From Spirochaetales bacterium (GTDB taxonomy: Bacteria > Spirochaetota > Spirochaetia > DSM-2461), in contig PDRU01000052.1 of the NCBI GenBank assembly GCA_002748225.1, forward strand, positions 1 to 23,916: a DNA stretch of 23,916 nt, given 5' to 3'. Below are positions 1-7,866 of this stretch, piece after piece (position 1 is the stretch's first letter; every line of letters starts with the position of its first letter). The notes under the pieces were generated by a model, which searched no databases, was not told where the DNA came from, and saw only the letters and a list, made by a program, of their open reading frames with translations. The translations under genes and the position numbers were made by a program.

Positions 1-262
1 CCGCATTGCCGGACTGGATATTATAAGCCATTCGGAAACACCCGGTCTGGGCGGCCGTATTGAAGAAGACTGGTTTAAACAGCAGTTCCGTAACGAAAAA
101 ATCGGCACAAACGGTATTACTGTCCGCAAGGGGGAAGGGGGTTCGGATAAAGACCCGGATAATTCCCGTGTAGACGGTGTAACCGGCGCGTCGCTCACCA
201 GTGCCTCCATGGAAAAGATTATAAACGACGAGATTGAGGTATTCAGGAGGTACAACAAATGA
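1..262 (+). CDS. nqrC: NqrC, Na+-translocating NADH:quinone reductase subunit C (3' end only)
   Basis: This is the C-terminal part, about 86 residues, of the periplasm-facing subunit that carries covalently bound FMN in the Na+-NQR complex. The reading frame starts before the window and ends with TGA at 260-262. The family-typical ETPGLGGR stretch is read at about 83-106. The flavinylation motif reads DGVTGASLTS (about 173-202). In characterised NqrC this motif is D-x-x-(S/T)-G-A-T and the Thr carries FMN; here that residue is Ser (codon 191-193). The stop overlaps the nqrD start (ATGA). An AGGAGG at 246-251, inside the end of this gene, is well placed as the nqrD ribosome binding site. Identity is firm from motif plus operon order; the functional effect of the Ser is inference. 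Confidence 0.93.
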   Translation, partial: RIAGLDIISHSETPGLGGRIEEDWFKQQFRNEKIGTNGITVRKGEGGSDKDPDNSRVDGVTGASLTSASMEKIINDEIEVFRRYNK

Positions 263-864
263 GCAGTCCGGCTTCAGAAATCCTTAAAAAAAACCTGTGG
301 ACCGATAATCCTATTTTTGTTCAGATTCTGGGCATTTGTTCCACATTGGCCGTTACCAACAATCTGGCAAATACCCTTATAATGACCGTAGCGGTGAGTT
401 TTGTTACAGCGCTCTCCAGCACAACGGTATCTCTGCTGAAATCTCTTATTCCCCGGAAGGTGCGGATGATAGTGCAGACTCTCATTATTGCCTTTTATGT
501 TATTATTGTGGATATCATTCTCCGGGCCTATCTGCCGGATATTTCCAGAGCCCTGGGGCCCTATGTCGGGCTTATTATTACCAACTGCATTATTATGGGC
601 CGTGCCGAAGCGTTCGCGCAGTCCAATCCGCCTGTTACGGCGCTTTGGGACGGGCTGACCAGCGGCGCCGGCTACATGAGCGTTCTGGTTATTATTGCGG
701 CTGTCCGTGAGCTGCTGGGCTCCGGTTCTCTTATGGGCTTTTCCATTTTTGGAAGTTCATTTACTCCCTGGACCATTATGGTTATGCCGCCGAGCGCCTT
801 TTTTCTGCTGGGCTCCATTATCTGGGCTGCCAGGACAATAATGCTGCGTAAGGAGGCCAAATAA
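259..864 (+). CDS. nqrD: NqrD, Na+-NQR membrane subunit D
   Basis: This 201-residue, highly hydrophobic integral membrane protein has about six predicted helices, close to the usual NqrD size of about 210. Together with NqrE it forms the membrane core that holds an intramembrane [2Fe-2S] cluster in the Na+ pump. The two Cys expected as ligands are present at residue 27 (in GICSTL) and residue 110 (in ITNCIIMGRAEAFA, the NqrD/RnfE hallmark). The ATG overlaps the nqrC stop by 4 bases, and AGGAGG lies 7 bases upstream. The stop overlaps the nqrE start by one base (TAATG). Tight coupling fits a complex made in fixed stoichiometry. The RnfE paralogue is the alternative, but nqrF downstream decides for NQR. 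Confidence 0.95.
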   Translation: MSSPASEILKKNLWTDNPIFVQILGICSTLAVTNNLANTLIMTVAVSFVTALSSTTVSLLKSLIPRKVRMIVQTLIIAFYVIIVDIILRAYLPDISRALGPYVGLIITNCIIMGRAEAFAQSNPPVTALWDGLTSGAGYMSVLVIIAAVRELLGSGSLMGFSIFGSSFTPWTIMVMPPSAFFLLGSIIWAARTIMLRKEAK

Positions 865-1457
865 TGTCACCGCAAGTTAATCCTCTGGTTATCCTTTTTG
901 CGTCTGTTTTTACAGGGAACATACTTCTGACGAATTTCCTTGGAATGTGTTCTTTTATATCCATCAGCAAGGATATGAAATCAGCGAACGGGCTGGGCCT
1001 GGCCGTTACGGTTGTGCTTACCATTACGGCAGGTATCAACTGGGCCGTTATGCATTATGTGCTGGTTCCCATGAACCTGATGGTGTACCGCTACATTGTT
1101 TTTATTGTTGTTATTGCTGCTACGGTGCAGATGCTGGAAATGATTATTGACCGGGTCAGTCCGGCCCTGTATATGAGTCTGGGAATTTTTCTGCCTCTTA
1201 TTACAGTGAACTGCGCCATTCTGGGTGTTGCCCTGTTTATGCAGATACGCGCCTACAACTTTCTGCAGACCATAATGTTCGGCCTGGGCTCCGGGCTGGG
1301 CTGGTGGCTGGCCATTATGGCGCTTTCAGCCATTCAGAAGAAACTGGCGAAGGCTCCTGTTCCTGCCGGTTTGAAAGGGCCGGGTATTACTCTTATTACA
1401 ATTGGTTTTATGGCTTTGGCGTTTGTGGGGTTCAGCGGAATGCTGAACGTTCAGTAG
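864..1457 (+). CDS. nqrE: NqrE, Na+-NQR membrane subunit E
   Basis: This 197-residue polytopic membrane protein has about six helices and the normal NqrE length (about 198). It is the inverted-topology partner of NqrD. Its ligand-position Cys are at residue 29 (NFLGMCSF) and residue 117 (TVNCAILG), both in the family-typical contexts. The start ATG shares its A with the nqrD stop. An AAGGAGG at 850-856 in the end of nqrD is the likely ribosome binding site. Ten bases separate its TAG from nqrF. The related RnfA is excluded by operon context. Confidence 0.95.
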   Translation: MSPQVNPLVILFASVFTGNILLTNFLGMCSFISISKDMKSANGLGLAVTVVLTITAGINWAVMHYVLVPMNLMVYRYIVFIVVIAATVQMLEMIIDRVSPALYMSLGIFLPLITVNCAILGVALFMQIRAYNFLQTIMFGLGSGLGWWLAIMALSAIQKKLAKAPVPAGLKGPGITLITIGFMALAFVGFSGMLNVQ

Positions 1458-1467
1458 GGGAGTAGGA

Positions 1468-2583
1468 ATGTCGTATCTGATTGCACCGTTAACTGTTGCC
1501 GGTATTGCCGGAATAATGGCTGCCTTGATTGTTGTTGTTGATATGATTGCCAACAACTACGGGGAAGTAACCATTGATATAAATGACGGAAAAAAAGAAA
1601 TGAAGGTGAAGGGGGGCGCCCCCCTTCTGGTTACACTTTCTTCGGAGGGCCTATATCTGCCTTCAGCCTGCGGAGGACGCGGGAGCTGCGGGGCCTGTAA
1701 GTGCAAAGTGACAACAGATGTGGGACCGCATCTGCCCACTGAAACACCGTATATGAACCCGGATGAAATAAAAGACAACATCCGTCTGGCATGTCAGGTT
1801 AAAGTTAAAACGAATATTGGTATTGAAATACCGGAAAATCTGTTTAACGTAAAGCAGTTTAATGCCACCGTTGTTTCCATAAAAGATGTTACTTATGATA
1901 TTAAAGAAGTACTTTTCGACCTGGGTGACGACACCATAGATTTTCAGGCCGGACGCTACATTCAGCTGGTTGTTCCTCCTTACGGAAAAATTAAAGGTAC
2001 AACTCAGCGGGCTTATTCCATGTCTTCGCGTCCTTCGGATAAAAAACATGTGGAAGTTCTAATCCGGCTGGTTCCCGGAGGTATTGCCACCACTTATGTG
2101 CATGAGCACATGAAGGAAGGGCAAAAAGTTGAACTGATTGGTCCCTTCGGCGATTTCGAAAGAACTCCGGGCAACGCTCCCATGATCTGTGTTGCCGGCG
2201 GTTCGGGAATGGCTCCCTTTAAGTCCATGCTCTACGACCTGCTGGAAAAAGGAGAAAAAGAGAGGGAAGTGTGGTATTTCTTCGGCGCCCGTTCCACCAA
2301 AGACATGTTCTACATGGATGAATTAAGGGAGCTGGAAAAACAGCTTCCCAATTTTCACTTTGTTCCGGCCCTCTCTGAACCGCAGGAAGGCGACGGATGG
2401 GACGGCCCCACCGGCTTAATAACGGATGTGCTGGATACTTATCTGAAAGAGCATATTAATTCTGAAGGCCGGAAACTGGAAGGTTATCTTTGCGGCAGTC
2501 CGGGTATGATCGGCGCATGTGAAAAGGTAATGAACAGTAACGGAATACAGCCGGAAGATATTCATTTCGACAAATTCGCCTAG
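1468..2583 (+). CDS. nqrF: NqrF, NADH-oxidising flavo-iron-sulfur subunit of Na+-NQR
   Basis: This is the electron-input subunit that oxidises NADH and passes electrons through FAD and a [2Fe-2S] centre. An N-terminal membrane helix covers about residues 4-26. A plant-type ferredoxin domain (about 33-125) has ligands Cys68, Cys74, Cys77 and Cys109 in the pattern C-G-G-R-G-S-C-G-A-C and L-A-C-Q. The FAD-binding R-A-Y-S motif is at 181-184. The NAD domain carries V-A-G-G-S-G-M-A-P at 242-250 and a C-G-S-P-G-M motif near the C-terminus. At 371 residues it is shorter than proteobacterial NqrF (about 407). The shortfall lies just before R-A-Y-S, where the usual insertion is missing. A G-rich ribosome binding site (GGAGTAGGA) precedes the ATG. 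A perfect palindrome sits inside the gene at 1608-1627. Confidence 0.94.
   Translation: MSYLIAPLTVAGIAGIMAALIVVVDMIANNYGEVTIDINDGKKEMKVKGGAPLLVTLSSEGLYLPSACGGRGSCGACKCKVTTDVGPHLPTETPYMNPDEIKDNIRLACQVKVKTNIGIEIPENLFNVKQFNATVVSIKDVTYDIKEVLFDLGDDTIDFQAGRYIQLVVPPYGKIKGTTQRAYSMSSRPSDKKHVEVLIRLVPGGIATTYVHEHMKEGQKVELIGPFGDFERTPGNAPMICVAGGSGMAPFKSMLYDLLEKGEKEREVWYFFGARSTKDMFYMDELRELEKQLPNFHFVPALSEPQEGDGWDGPTGLITDVLDTYLKEHINSEGRKLEGYLCGSPGMIGACEKVMNSNGIQPEDIHFDKFA
1608..1627. repeat. Perfect 20-bp palindrome inside nqrF
   Basis: The sequence GAAGGGGGGCGCCCCCCTTC equals its own reverse complement over all 20 bases. It lies in the coding region for V-K-G-G-A-P-L-L, ahead of the ferredoxin cysteines. 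In RNA it could fold into a very GC-rich stem of about 8 bp with a small loop. Codon constraint explains part of it (Gly-Gly-Ala-Pro), but perfect symmetry over 20 bases is unlikely by chance in 24 kb. Function unknown. Confidence 0.85.
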
Positions 2584-2593
2584 GAGGAATGTA

Positions 2594-3049
2594 ATGAAAA
2601 TGACACCCGAACTGAAAAGGGCTCAGGACAACATGGCTCCTGGAGTTATTACCGCCGATGGTTTCCTGGGAGATGACAGGCGCAGTCTGTCGTCGATCAT
2701 CGATGAAGACGCCCAGCTGCTGCAGCAGCTGAATCTGGACCCCGCTGAGACGGCTGCCCGCCTGCGCTACTTTATGGAAGAAGGACGCCGGGGACTGGGT
2801 GAACCTGTAACAGTAGATGAAAAATGGCTTGTTACCACGAATGAAGCCCGCGGGCATCTGGCCTGCCCCTGGGAAGACGGCATTTTCCGAAAGATCAATG
2901 TTGTGCTTGAACGGAAAGATTCCGGGCAAAAGATTTTTTACACCGATCTGGCGCTGCATCTTCTGGAAGTGCATGGTTTTCTGGAAGGCCGGGGCGCTGT
3001 GTTTCATCTGGACCCGGAAACATTAAAGCATGTATTGGAGGAAGGGTAA
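2594..3049 (+). CDS. Conserved-looking hypothetical protein at the end of the nqr operon
   Basis: This 151-residue soluble protein has no signal peptide and no membrane segment, and I do not recognise the family. It is acidic, with a helical N-terminal half containing runs such as DEDAQLLQQL and RLRYFMEEGRRG. The C-terminal half has alternating hydrophobic strands (KINVVLERKD, KIFYTDLALHLLEVHGF). Single Cys in HLACPWEDG. AGGAGG at 2582-2587 sits 6 bases before the ATG, so translation looks efficient. It follows nqrF by 10 bases and precedes the DUF308 gene by 3 bases, which places it in the same transcript. A role tied to the NQR complex is possible from position alone; nothing in the sequence proves it. 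Confidence 0.8.
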   Translation: MKMTPELKRAQDNMAPGVITADGFLGDDRRSLSSIIDEDAQLLQQLNLDPAETAARLRYFMEEGRRGLGEPVTVDEKWLVTTNEARGHLACPWEDGIFRKINVVLERKDSGQKIFYTDLALHLLEVHGFLEGRGAVFHLDPETLKHVLEEG

Positions 3050-3052
3050 TTC

Positions 3053-3628
3053 ATGTCTGATTCTGACAATATCAAGGTGGAAATTCAGGATATTGATCCT
3101 GAAGAGCAGACTGTACGCAGTTACGCGCCCCTGCTCTTTGTAAAGGGCGCTTTAGGTATTATTGCCGGTATAATTCTTTTGTTCTGGCCTGGCACAGGGC
3201 TGGCCGCGGTAGCCGTACTGCTTGGAATTTTTCTTGTAGCTGATGGAATTGAACGGCTTGTTTCCGTTCTGCGGTATCCGGTGTATGGAAAGGGGCGTGA
3301 TGCACTGGCCATTACAGGAGCTGTTTTAAGAATTATTTTCGGTGCTGTTGTTCTGGTGCATCCGGGCAGTGCGGGGAGCCTTTGGGCCTCTGTGTTTTTT
3401 ATAGCAGCCGGAATTAATTTGATAATTGGTTCCCTCTTTTTTATGTGGAAGTCGAAAGAGGCCGCAGGCGATTATCTTCTAACCGGTACATCCATTGTTA
3501 TGCTGCTGCTGGGCCTTATCCTGATTCTGCTTCCTGTTGTTTCTGCCCATTTCCTTTTGCGTATTGCGGGTATTCTTCTTATTCTCTCCGCTGTTCCGGC
3601 ACTGGCTCTGGCCCTCAGGTACCGCTGA
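3053..3628 (+). CDS. HdeD/DUF308-like integral membrane protein
   Basis: This 191-residue protein has a short acidic cytoplasmic N-terminus (about 25 residues) and about six hydrophobic segments arranged in pairs. Small-residue-rich helices (GALGIIAGIILLFWPG, AVLLGIFLVADGIERL, LILSAVPALALALRYR) are typical of the HdeD/DUF308 family. HdeD itself is linked to acid resistance in enteric bacteria; most other members have no known function. The F-W-P-G and V-A-D-G-I-E-R-L stretches match the repeated family pattern. It starts 3 bases after the previous stop with a GGAGG-rich leader inside that gene's end. It is the last plus-strand gene before a convergent minus-strand unit. Family assignment is fairly safe; function is open. 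Confidence 0.85.
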   Translation: MSDSDNIKVEIQDIDPEEQTVRSYAPLLFVKGALGIIAGIILLFWPGTGLAAVAVLLGIFLVADGIERLVSVLRYPVYGKGRDALAITGAVLRIIFGAVVLVHPGSAGSLWASVFFIAAGINLIIGSLFFMWKSKEAAGDYLLTGTSIVMLLLGLILILLPVVSAHFLLRIAGILLILSAVPALALALRYR

Positions 3629-3672
3629 CTGTACGCGGATGTCACGGCCCCAGGCCCGCTTAACAGCGGCTG
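3629..3672. other. Short convergent intergenic region with two weak hairpins
   Basis: Forty-four bases separate the converging stops of the DUF308 gene and the PP2C gene. A 5-bp stem CCGCT-TAAC-AGCGG lies at 3656-3669. A weaker GGCC-CCA-GGCC element overlaps its left side, starting at about 3645. Neither is followed by a T-run on either strand, so I do not call an intrinsic terminator. A bidirectional or Rho-type stop is possible. Confidence 0.4.
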
Positions 3673-5721
3673 CTATCCCTTTCTGCCTGCTTTAATAACC
3701 AAAAATGTCTGATCGTCATGCTGCGGGGCGCCTTCTGTAAAGGTATCCAGATATTTATTAACCAGCTCACATAAGTCTTTGGGTTTTTCTCCGGCATTTC
3801 GGGCAATAAAGCGGAGAAGACGTTCTGTTCCCAGTTCTTCTCCGTCTATATTTCTCGATTCAGGTAATCCGTCTGTAAAAAGTATGAGGTAATCATCATC
3901 TTCTATGCTGATATTTTTGTGCCCGAACGATGCGTTGATATCAATACCCATGGGCAGTCCGTCAGTATCAAACATTCTGTAGGTGCCGGTTTTTTTTCGG
4001 TAAATGTAGAGGGGGTGATGCGCCCCGTTGGAATAGGAGATCTTTCTTTGAGCGGTGTCAAATATCAGCAGCGAAATGGTGGCAAAACGGTCTGCACCCA
4101 GACGCGCCGAGATGGTTCTGTTTAATTCCTGCAGCAGTTCGTTAGCCTGTTTCCCCTCGGTATTGATTGTCCGGAGAATGGTCCGGATCATAATCATCAT
4201 CAAAGAAGCCGGAACACCTTTACCTGCTACATCGCAGATAACAAAAGCTGTTTTATGGTGTTCAAGGTGGAACACATCGTAATAGTCGCCGCTGACACCT
4301 TTGGCCGCGTGGCTGAACGCCGCGGCTTCAGCTCCCGTGAGTTTCGGCATTTTGTCCGGAAGCAGAGTTTTCTGAATATCCGCCGCTACTTCTATTTCCC
4401 GGTTGATAGTCTGCGTTCTTTCCAGTTCAAGATATTTAATTCTGTTATCAATAATCTGGCCGACAAATTCGCAGTAGGTCTGCATATAGGAATAGTCCAG
4501 ATCGGTAAAGTGCCGCCTGTCTGTTGTGCGTGCCAGAGACAAAACTCCGTAAAGCTCGCCCGAGGTGTGAATTGGAATAAAAACAGCGGAATTGATGTAA
4601 AATTCACTGCCGGCATCCGCATTGTCCGGCAGGGATTTGTCCCTGTTGTCACGGATAAAACGCGGTTTGTGATCCGAAAGTATTTCGCCGAGAATTCCTT
4701 CGCCTGCGGCTACTTTATGCGCTTCAAACCATTTAGACACATATTCTTTCTTTCCCGAAACAGCGCCGGGGAGGGGCATCGGCGGCGGGAAAAAGCCTGT
4801 GCTTGTGTTATAGATAAGCATATTGTCCTGCACAGTCATCAGCATACCTGCATTTGAATGAGTGTTGTTCACTGCAAGCTGGAGAATAAAATGTTCCAGT
4901 GATGTTTTTTTATTCGGTTCCTGTGCGAACTGCTCAATCTGCTGCATCATGTTTTTCATTGCATCCAGCCTGTACCACAGATCTCCAATCAGTGAATTAA
5001 AATGGCTGGAGATGGTTCCGAATTCATCTTTTGATTTAATGTCAATTCTGCTGCTGAAGTTCCCGCCGGCAACTGACGCAAGACCCTTTTCCAGCAGGGC
5101 GATGTTCCGTCCGAAAGTCCGGGCAAAATTGAGTCCGAAAAGACTGCTTATCAACAGAAATACAACAGCTATTGAAGCGGTTAGAATGTAAAGAAGGGAA
5201 GAAAATGCCTTTACTTCCAGTTCTATTTTATCCAGCAGAGAAGATGTCGGCATTTGCACATTGGTTACAAGGGCATCACGAAGCCTCACAACGGCCAGAT
5301 CAAGCTGGCTTTGCTCCATGGTTTCATTGTTGATTAACCGCTCAAACAGAGTGTTTAAGGGTTTGACGTTTTCTTCAGTAATATTATCCCAGTTCTCCAG
5401 CAGGGTGGCGGTTCTGTTTCTGATACTGGGGCTTAATAAATAAATTGCGGGGCTGGCCAGCATTTGACGAAATTCAAAATCAAACTTCTTTCCTGTAAGA
5501 GTCCAGTCTTCCCACAATAATTTGTCTGAATCCATGCTTCTGTTAATGAAGCTGGTTTTGTTAATATACACCTCAAGTTCCGAAAGCGCTGTTACACCGT
5601 TTAAGGAGAGTGCTTTTAACTGAGCTGTCTGGTTAAACCGCAGCAGCAGAAATGTTATGGATGCAATGAAACCTCCTACAACAATGAGCTGCATATAAAA
5701 GTACTTGGCACGGATTCTCAT
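3673..5721 (-). CDS. Membrane-bound PP2C (RsbU/SpoIIE-type) serine phosphatase with HAMP and GAF domains
   Basis: This 682-residue sensor phosphatase would dephosphorylate a phospho-serine target, classically an anti-anti-sigma (STAS) protein. It has a membrane helix at about 10-28, an extracytoplasmic sensor region at about 30-175, and a second helix at about 177-200. A HAMP domain (about 200-255) is followed by a GAF-like domain (about 270-430). A linker ending in the usual ADIQKTLLP leads into the PP2C domain (about 450-678). Metal-site motifs are intact: SGDYYD (Asp479, Asp482), CDVAGKG (Asp497), FTDGLPE (Asp617) and HDDQT (Asp669/670). The SNGAHHP motif is also present. Its start overlaps the upstream paralogue's stop by 4 bases, so the two are co-translated. 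The target protein is not in the window. Confidence 0.92.
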   Translation of the reverse strand: MRIRAKYFYMQLIVVGGFIASITFLLLRFNQTAQLKALSLNGVTALSELEVYINKTSFINRSMDSDKLLWEDWTLTGKKFDFEFRQMLASPAIYLLSPSIRNRTATLLENWDNITEENVKPLNTLFERLINNETMEQSQLDLAVVRLRDALVTNVQMPTSSLLDKIELEVKAFSSLLYILTASIAVVFLLISSLFGLNFARTFGRNIALLEKGLASVAGGNFSSRIDIKSKDEFGTISSHFNSLIGDLWYRLDAMKNMMQQIEQFAQEPNKKTSLEHFILQLAVNNTHSNAGMLMTVQDNMLIYNTSTGFFPPPMPLPGAVSGKKEYVSKWFEAHKVAAGEGILGEILSDHKPRFIRDNRDKSLPDNADAGSEFYINSAVFIPIHTSGELYGVLSLARTTDRRHFTDLDYSYMQTYCEFVGQIIDNRIKYLELERTQTINREIEVAADIQKTLLPDKMPKLTGAEAAAFSHAAKGVSGDYYDVFHLEHHKTAFVICDVAGKGVPASLMMIMIRTILRTINTEGKQANELLQELNRTISARLGADRFATISLLIFDTAQRKISYSNGAHHPLYIYRKKTGTYRMFDTDGLPMGIDINASFGHKNISIEDDDYLILFTDGLPESRNIDGEELGTERLLRFIARNAGEKPKDLCELVNKYLDTFTEGAPQHDDQTFLVIKAGRKG

Positions 5722-7832
5722 CTGGACGTCCTCCCGGTAAAGTTCAGAACAACACTTGTCTGATCATCTTTCTGAATGGTGCCGCGTTCAAAATATTCTA
5801 ATTCGGTTCTCAATGCGTCAACAATAGCCTGAGGGGTTTTGTCTGTCTGTGTCCGAATCAAATCCAGCATTGTGTTTAAGGTGAAGGTTTTACCTTCACG
5901 ATTACGGGATTCAGGTATGCCGTCTGAATGGAGCAGTACAATGTCTCCCGGCTGGAACTGTCCGGCGGCTTGAGTGTAAACGGCATCGGCATCTACTCCG
6001 ACAGGTATACCCTCAGCCATTATCGCTTCAAAAGATTCCGCGTTTTCATGAAGAATCTGCATGGGATAACTGGCCGCAGAAGCAAAACTGTAATAACCGG
6101 AATTGTCAAAAACCAGAATGCTGACACCCGCATAGTTTTCAACGGCAATTCTGTGAGTCATGCTCCGGTTCAGCCGGGTTAAAAAAGTAAGAGCGTCTTC
6201 ACATTCCGAAGCCAGCAGCCTCAGAACGGTACGGAGCATAACCATAATCAGCCCTGCCGGAACACCGCGTCCTGCCACTTCGCAGACGGTTACAAGAGTT
6301 TTATCTCCCTTAAGGGGGTAGACATCAAAATAGTCGCCATTGAGTCCTTTTATACTTCTGGACAGATACGCCATTTGTCCGCAGGCAATTCTGGGCAGCT
6401 GACTGGGCAGCAGATCCTGCTGAATTTCTTCCGCAATACTCAGCTCCCTGTTAATCTGCGATGCCTCAAGCAGATCCGCGTACTTGTTGATATTGTCCAG
6501 GGTAATGGCTGCCAGTTCCGCGAAAGATTTCATGTTGACAAATTCCAGCTCGCTGAAAAGCATGTCCGGGCGGGAGGAGGTGAGCACCATGGCGCCGAAA
6601 ACCGTGGAACCTGTCTGGAGGGGAAGAACCATAACGGAAGAAAGAAAAAGGGCGCTGTCTGCGGGTTCAATCCATTCCTGAGACGGATCGGAAACCAGAT
6701 CTCTTATTATGAGAGGCTTACCTGAAAGTGCCGCCTGCCCGATAACAGTTTGTCCGGGCTGGATAATCCGGGAACGCACTATTGCCTGAATATCTTCCGG
6801 AGCCGGATCTTCGGGTAAATCTGTAATGGCGAACGGCGGGCGGAACTGCCCGGACATTACGGTCATTATCAGGCCGCCGCCTTCTTCAATAACGTTGTAA
6901 ATGGCAGCTCCGTCAGCTCTTGTATTGTGTATGGCCAGTTCCGTCAGTGTCTCTTCAATCTGTGCCGAGTTTATGGAAGTGGTGAGCGTGTTGCCTACTT
7001 CCATCATAATGCTTCTGAATGTTTCCAGTTTTGTTTCGAGTGTTTGCGTAAATGTGTTGATATTCCCTGCCAGACTGGCAAATTCGTCATTACCTTCTAT
7101 TGTTACACGCAGGGAAAAATCTCCCCGTGTAATTCTCTGCAGTGAATTGTCCAGTATGCGGATATTGCGGCCCATCCATTCGCCGAAAAAGATTATACCG
7201 GCAAGAGCCAGCAGCATTATACCGGCAGGAATGCCTATGGCGACAATCAGGTTGTTGTGTAATAAATTGTTTCCAAATCCGTCAACCTGGACAATAATCT
7301 GCTCAAAAGCCAGGTTGTAAGAGTTGAATTTCTGTTCGTATTGTAACAGGGTTTCCAGAGCTGCCTGAACGGGTTTCGCGGAATTCCGGGTCCGGGCCGC
7401 AAGTGTTTGAAGTGAAATCTCTTCATTCTCTGCGTATTGAGAGCGCAGATTCAGGTATTCTTCAAGCTTCCCGTCTCTCAGAAAACCGGAACTTTTATGA
7501 TAGTCTGTCAGAAGAGTGTCATAGAGCTGCTTTACTTCCTCAGGAAGCAGTCTGAAAAACCGGTCCTCTTTTATACTGTCAAAAGCTTCGTTGAGTTTAT
7601 TGTCAGACAGCTCATAGGATGTTACAAGAAAAACTGTCGGAAAATTCTCATATGTAATATTGCTGATAATGGAACGGGTTGTTTCAGCGTCTTTTTTCAG
7701 CGTGGCAAATTTTATCTGAAAGTTTATAAAATCCAAATAATTTCTTAAGGGAGCGGCTGACAGCAGAAGCGCAACGAGAAGTATTATACTGAAGCTCAGT
7801 TCGGCAATAATTATTTTTCCTCTCAGTTTCAT
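5718..7832 (-). CDS. PP2C-type phosphatase paralogue with HAMP and GAF domains and altered active-site motifs
   Basis: This 704-residue protein has the same architecture as its downstream neighbour. It has a membrane helix at about 7-27, an extracytoplasmic region of mostly helical character (about 30-190), and a helix at about 194-216. HAMP (about 217-270), a GAF-like domain (about 285-450) and a PP2C domain (about 465-698) follow. Most motifs are present: NGDYFD (Asp500, Asp503), HSDGIPE (Asp637) and KDDQT (Asp689/690). However, the D-V-(A/S)-G-(K/H)-G motif reads C-E-V-A-G-R-G, with Glu518 (codon 6279-6281) where the paralogue has Asp. The G-A-H-H-P motif is also replaced (ASAASYPMQ). It may have changed metal preference, weak activity, or a non-catalytic sensor role. 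The likely ribosome binding site AAGGGG lies 10 bases upstream of the ATG. Confidence 0.9.
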   Translation of the reverse strand: MKLRGKIIIAELSFSIILLVALLLSAAPLRNYLDFINFQIKFATLKKDAETTRSIISNITYENFPTVFLVTSYELSDNKLNEAFDSIKEDRFFRLLPEEVKQLYDTLLTDYHKSSGFLRDGKLEEYLNLRSQYAENEEISLQTLAARTRNSAKPVQAALETLLQYEQKFNSYNLAFEQIIVQVDGFGNNLLHNNLIVAIGIPAGIMLLALAGIIFFGEWMGRNIRILDNSLQRITRGDFSLRVTIEGNDEFASLAGNINTFTQTLETKLETFRSIMMEVGNTLTTSINSAQIEETLTELAIHNTRADGAAIYNVIEEGGGLIMTVMSGQFRPPFAITDLPEDPAPEDIQAIVRSRIIQPGQTVIGQAALSGKPLIIRDLVSDPSQEWIEPADSALFLSSVMVLPLQTGSTVFGAMVLTSSRPDMLFSELEFVNMKSFAELAAITLDNINKYADLLEASQINRELSIAEEIQQDLLPSQLPRIACGQMAYLSRSIKGLNGDYFDVYPLKGDKTLVTVCEVAGRGVPAGLIMVMLRTVLRLLASECEDALTFLTRLNRSMTHRIAVENYAGVSILVFDNSGYYSFASAASYPMQILHENAESFEAIMAEGIPVGVDADAVYTQAAGQFQPGDIVLLHSDGIPESRNREGKTFTLNTMLDLIRTQTDKTPQAIVDALRTELEYFERGTIQKDDQTSVVLNFTGRTSR

Positions 7833-7866
7833 TGAACGTGTATCCCCTTATTTCATATTTCTATCA

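Noticed and set aside
2456..3007. 183-residue minus-strand open frame
   Set aside because: It is antisense to the nqrF end and the following gene, which have good ribosome binding sites and operon spacing.
3645..3670. Intrinsic terminator between convergent genes
   Set aside because: The stems are only 4-5 bp and no T-run follows on either strand.
4255..4857. 200-residue plus-strand open frame opposite the PP2C gene
   Set aside because: It lies fully antisense to a gene with clear domains. Its translation is rich in Arg, Phe and Cys without motifs, and there is no credible ribosome binding site.
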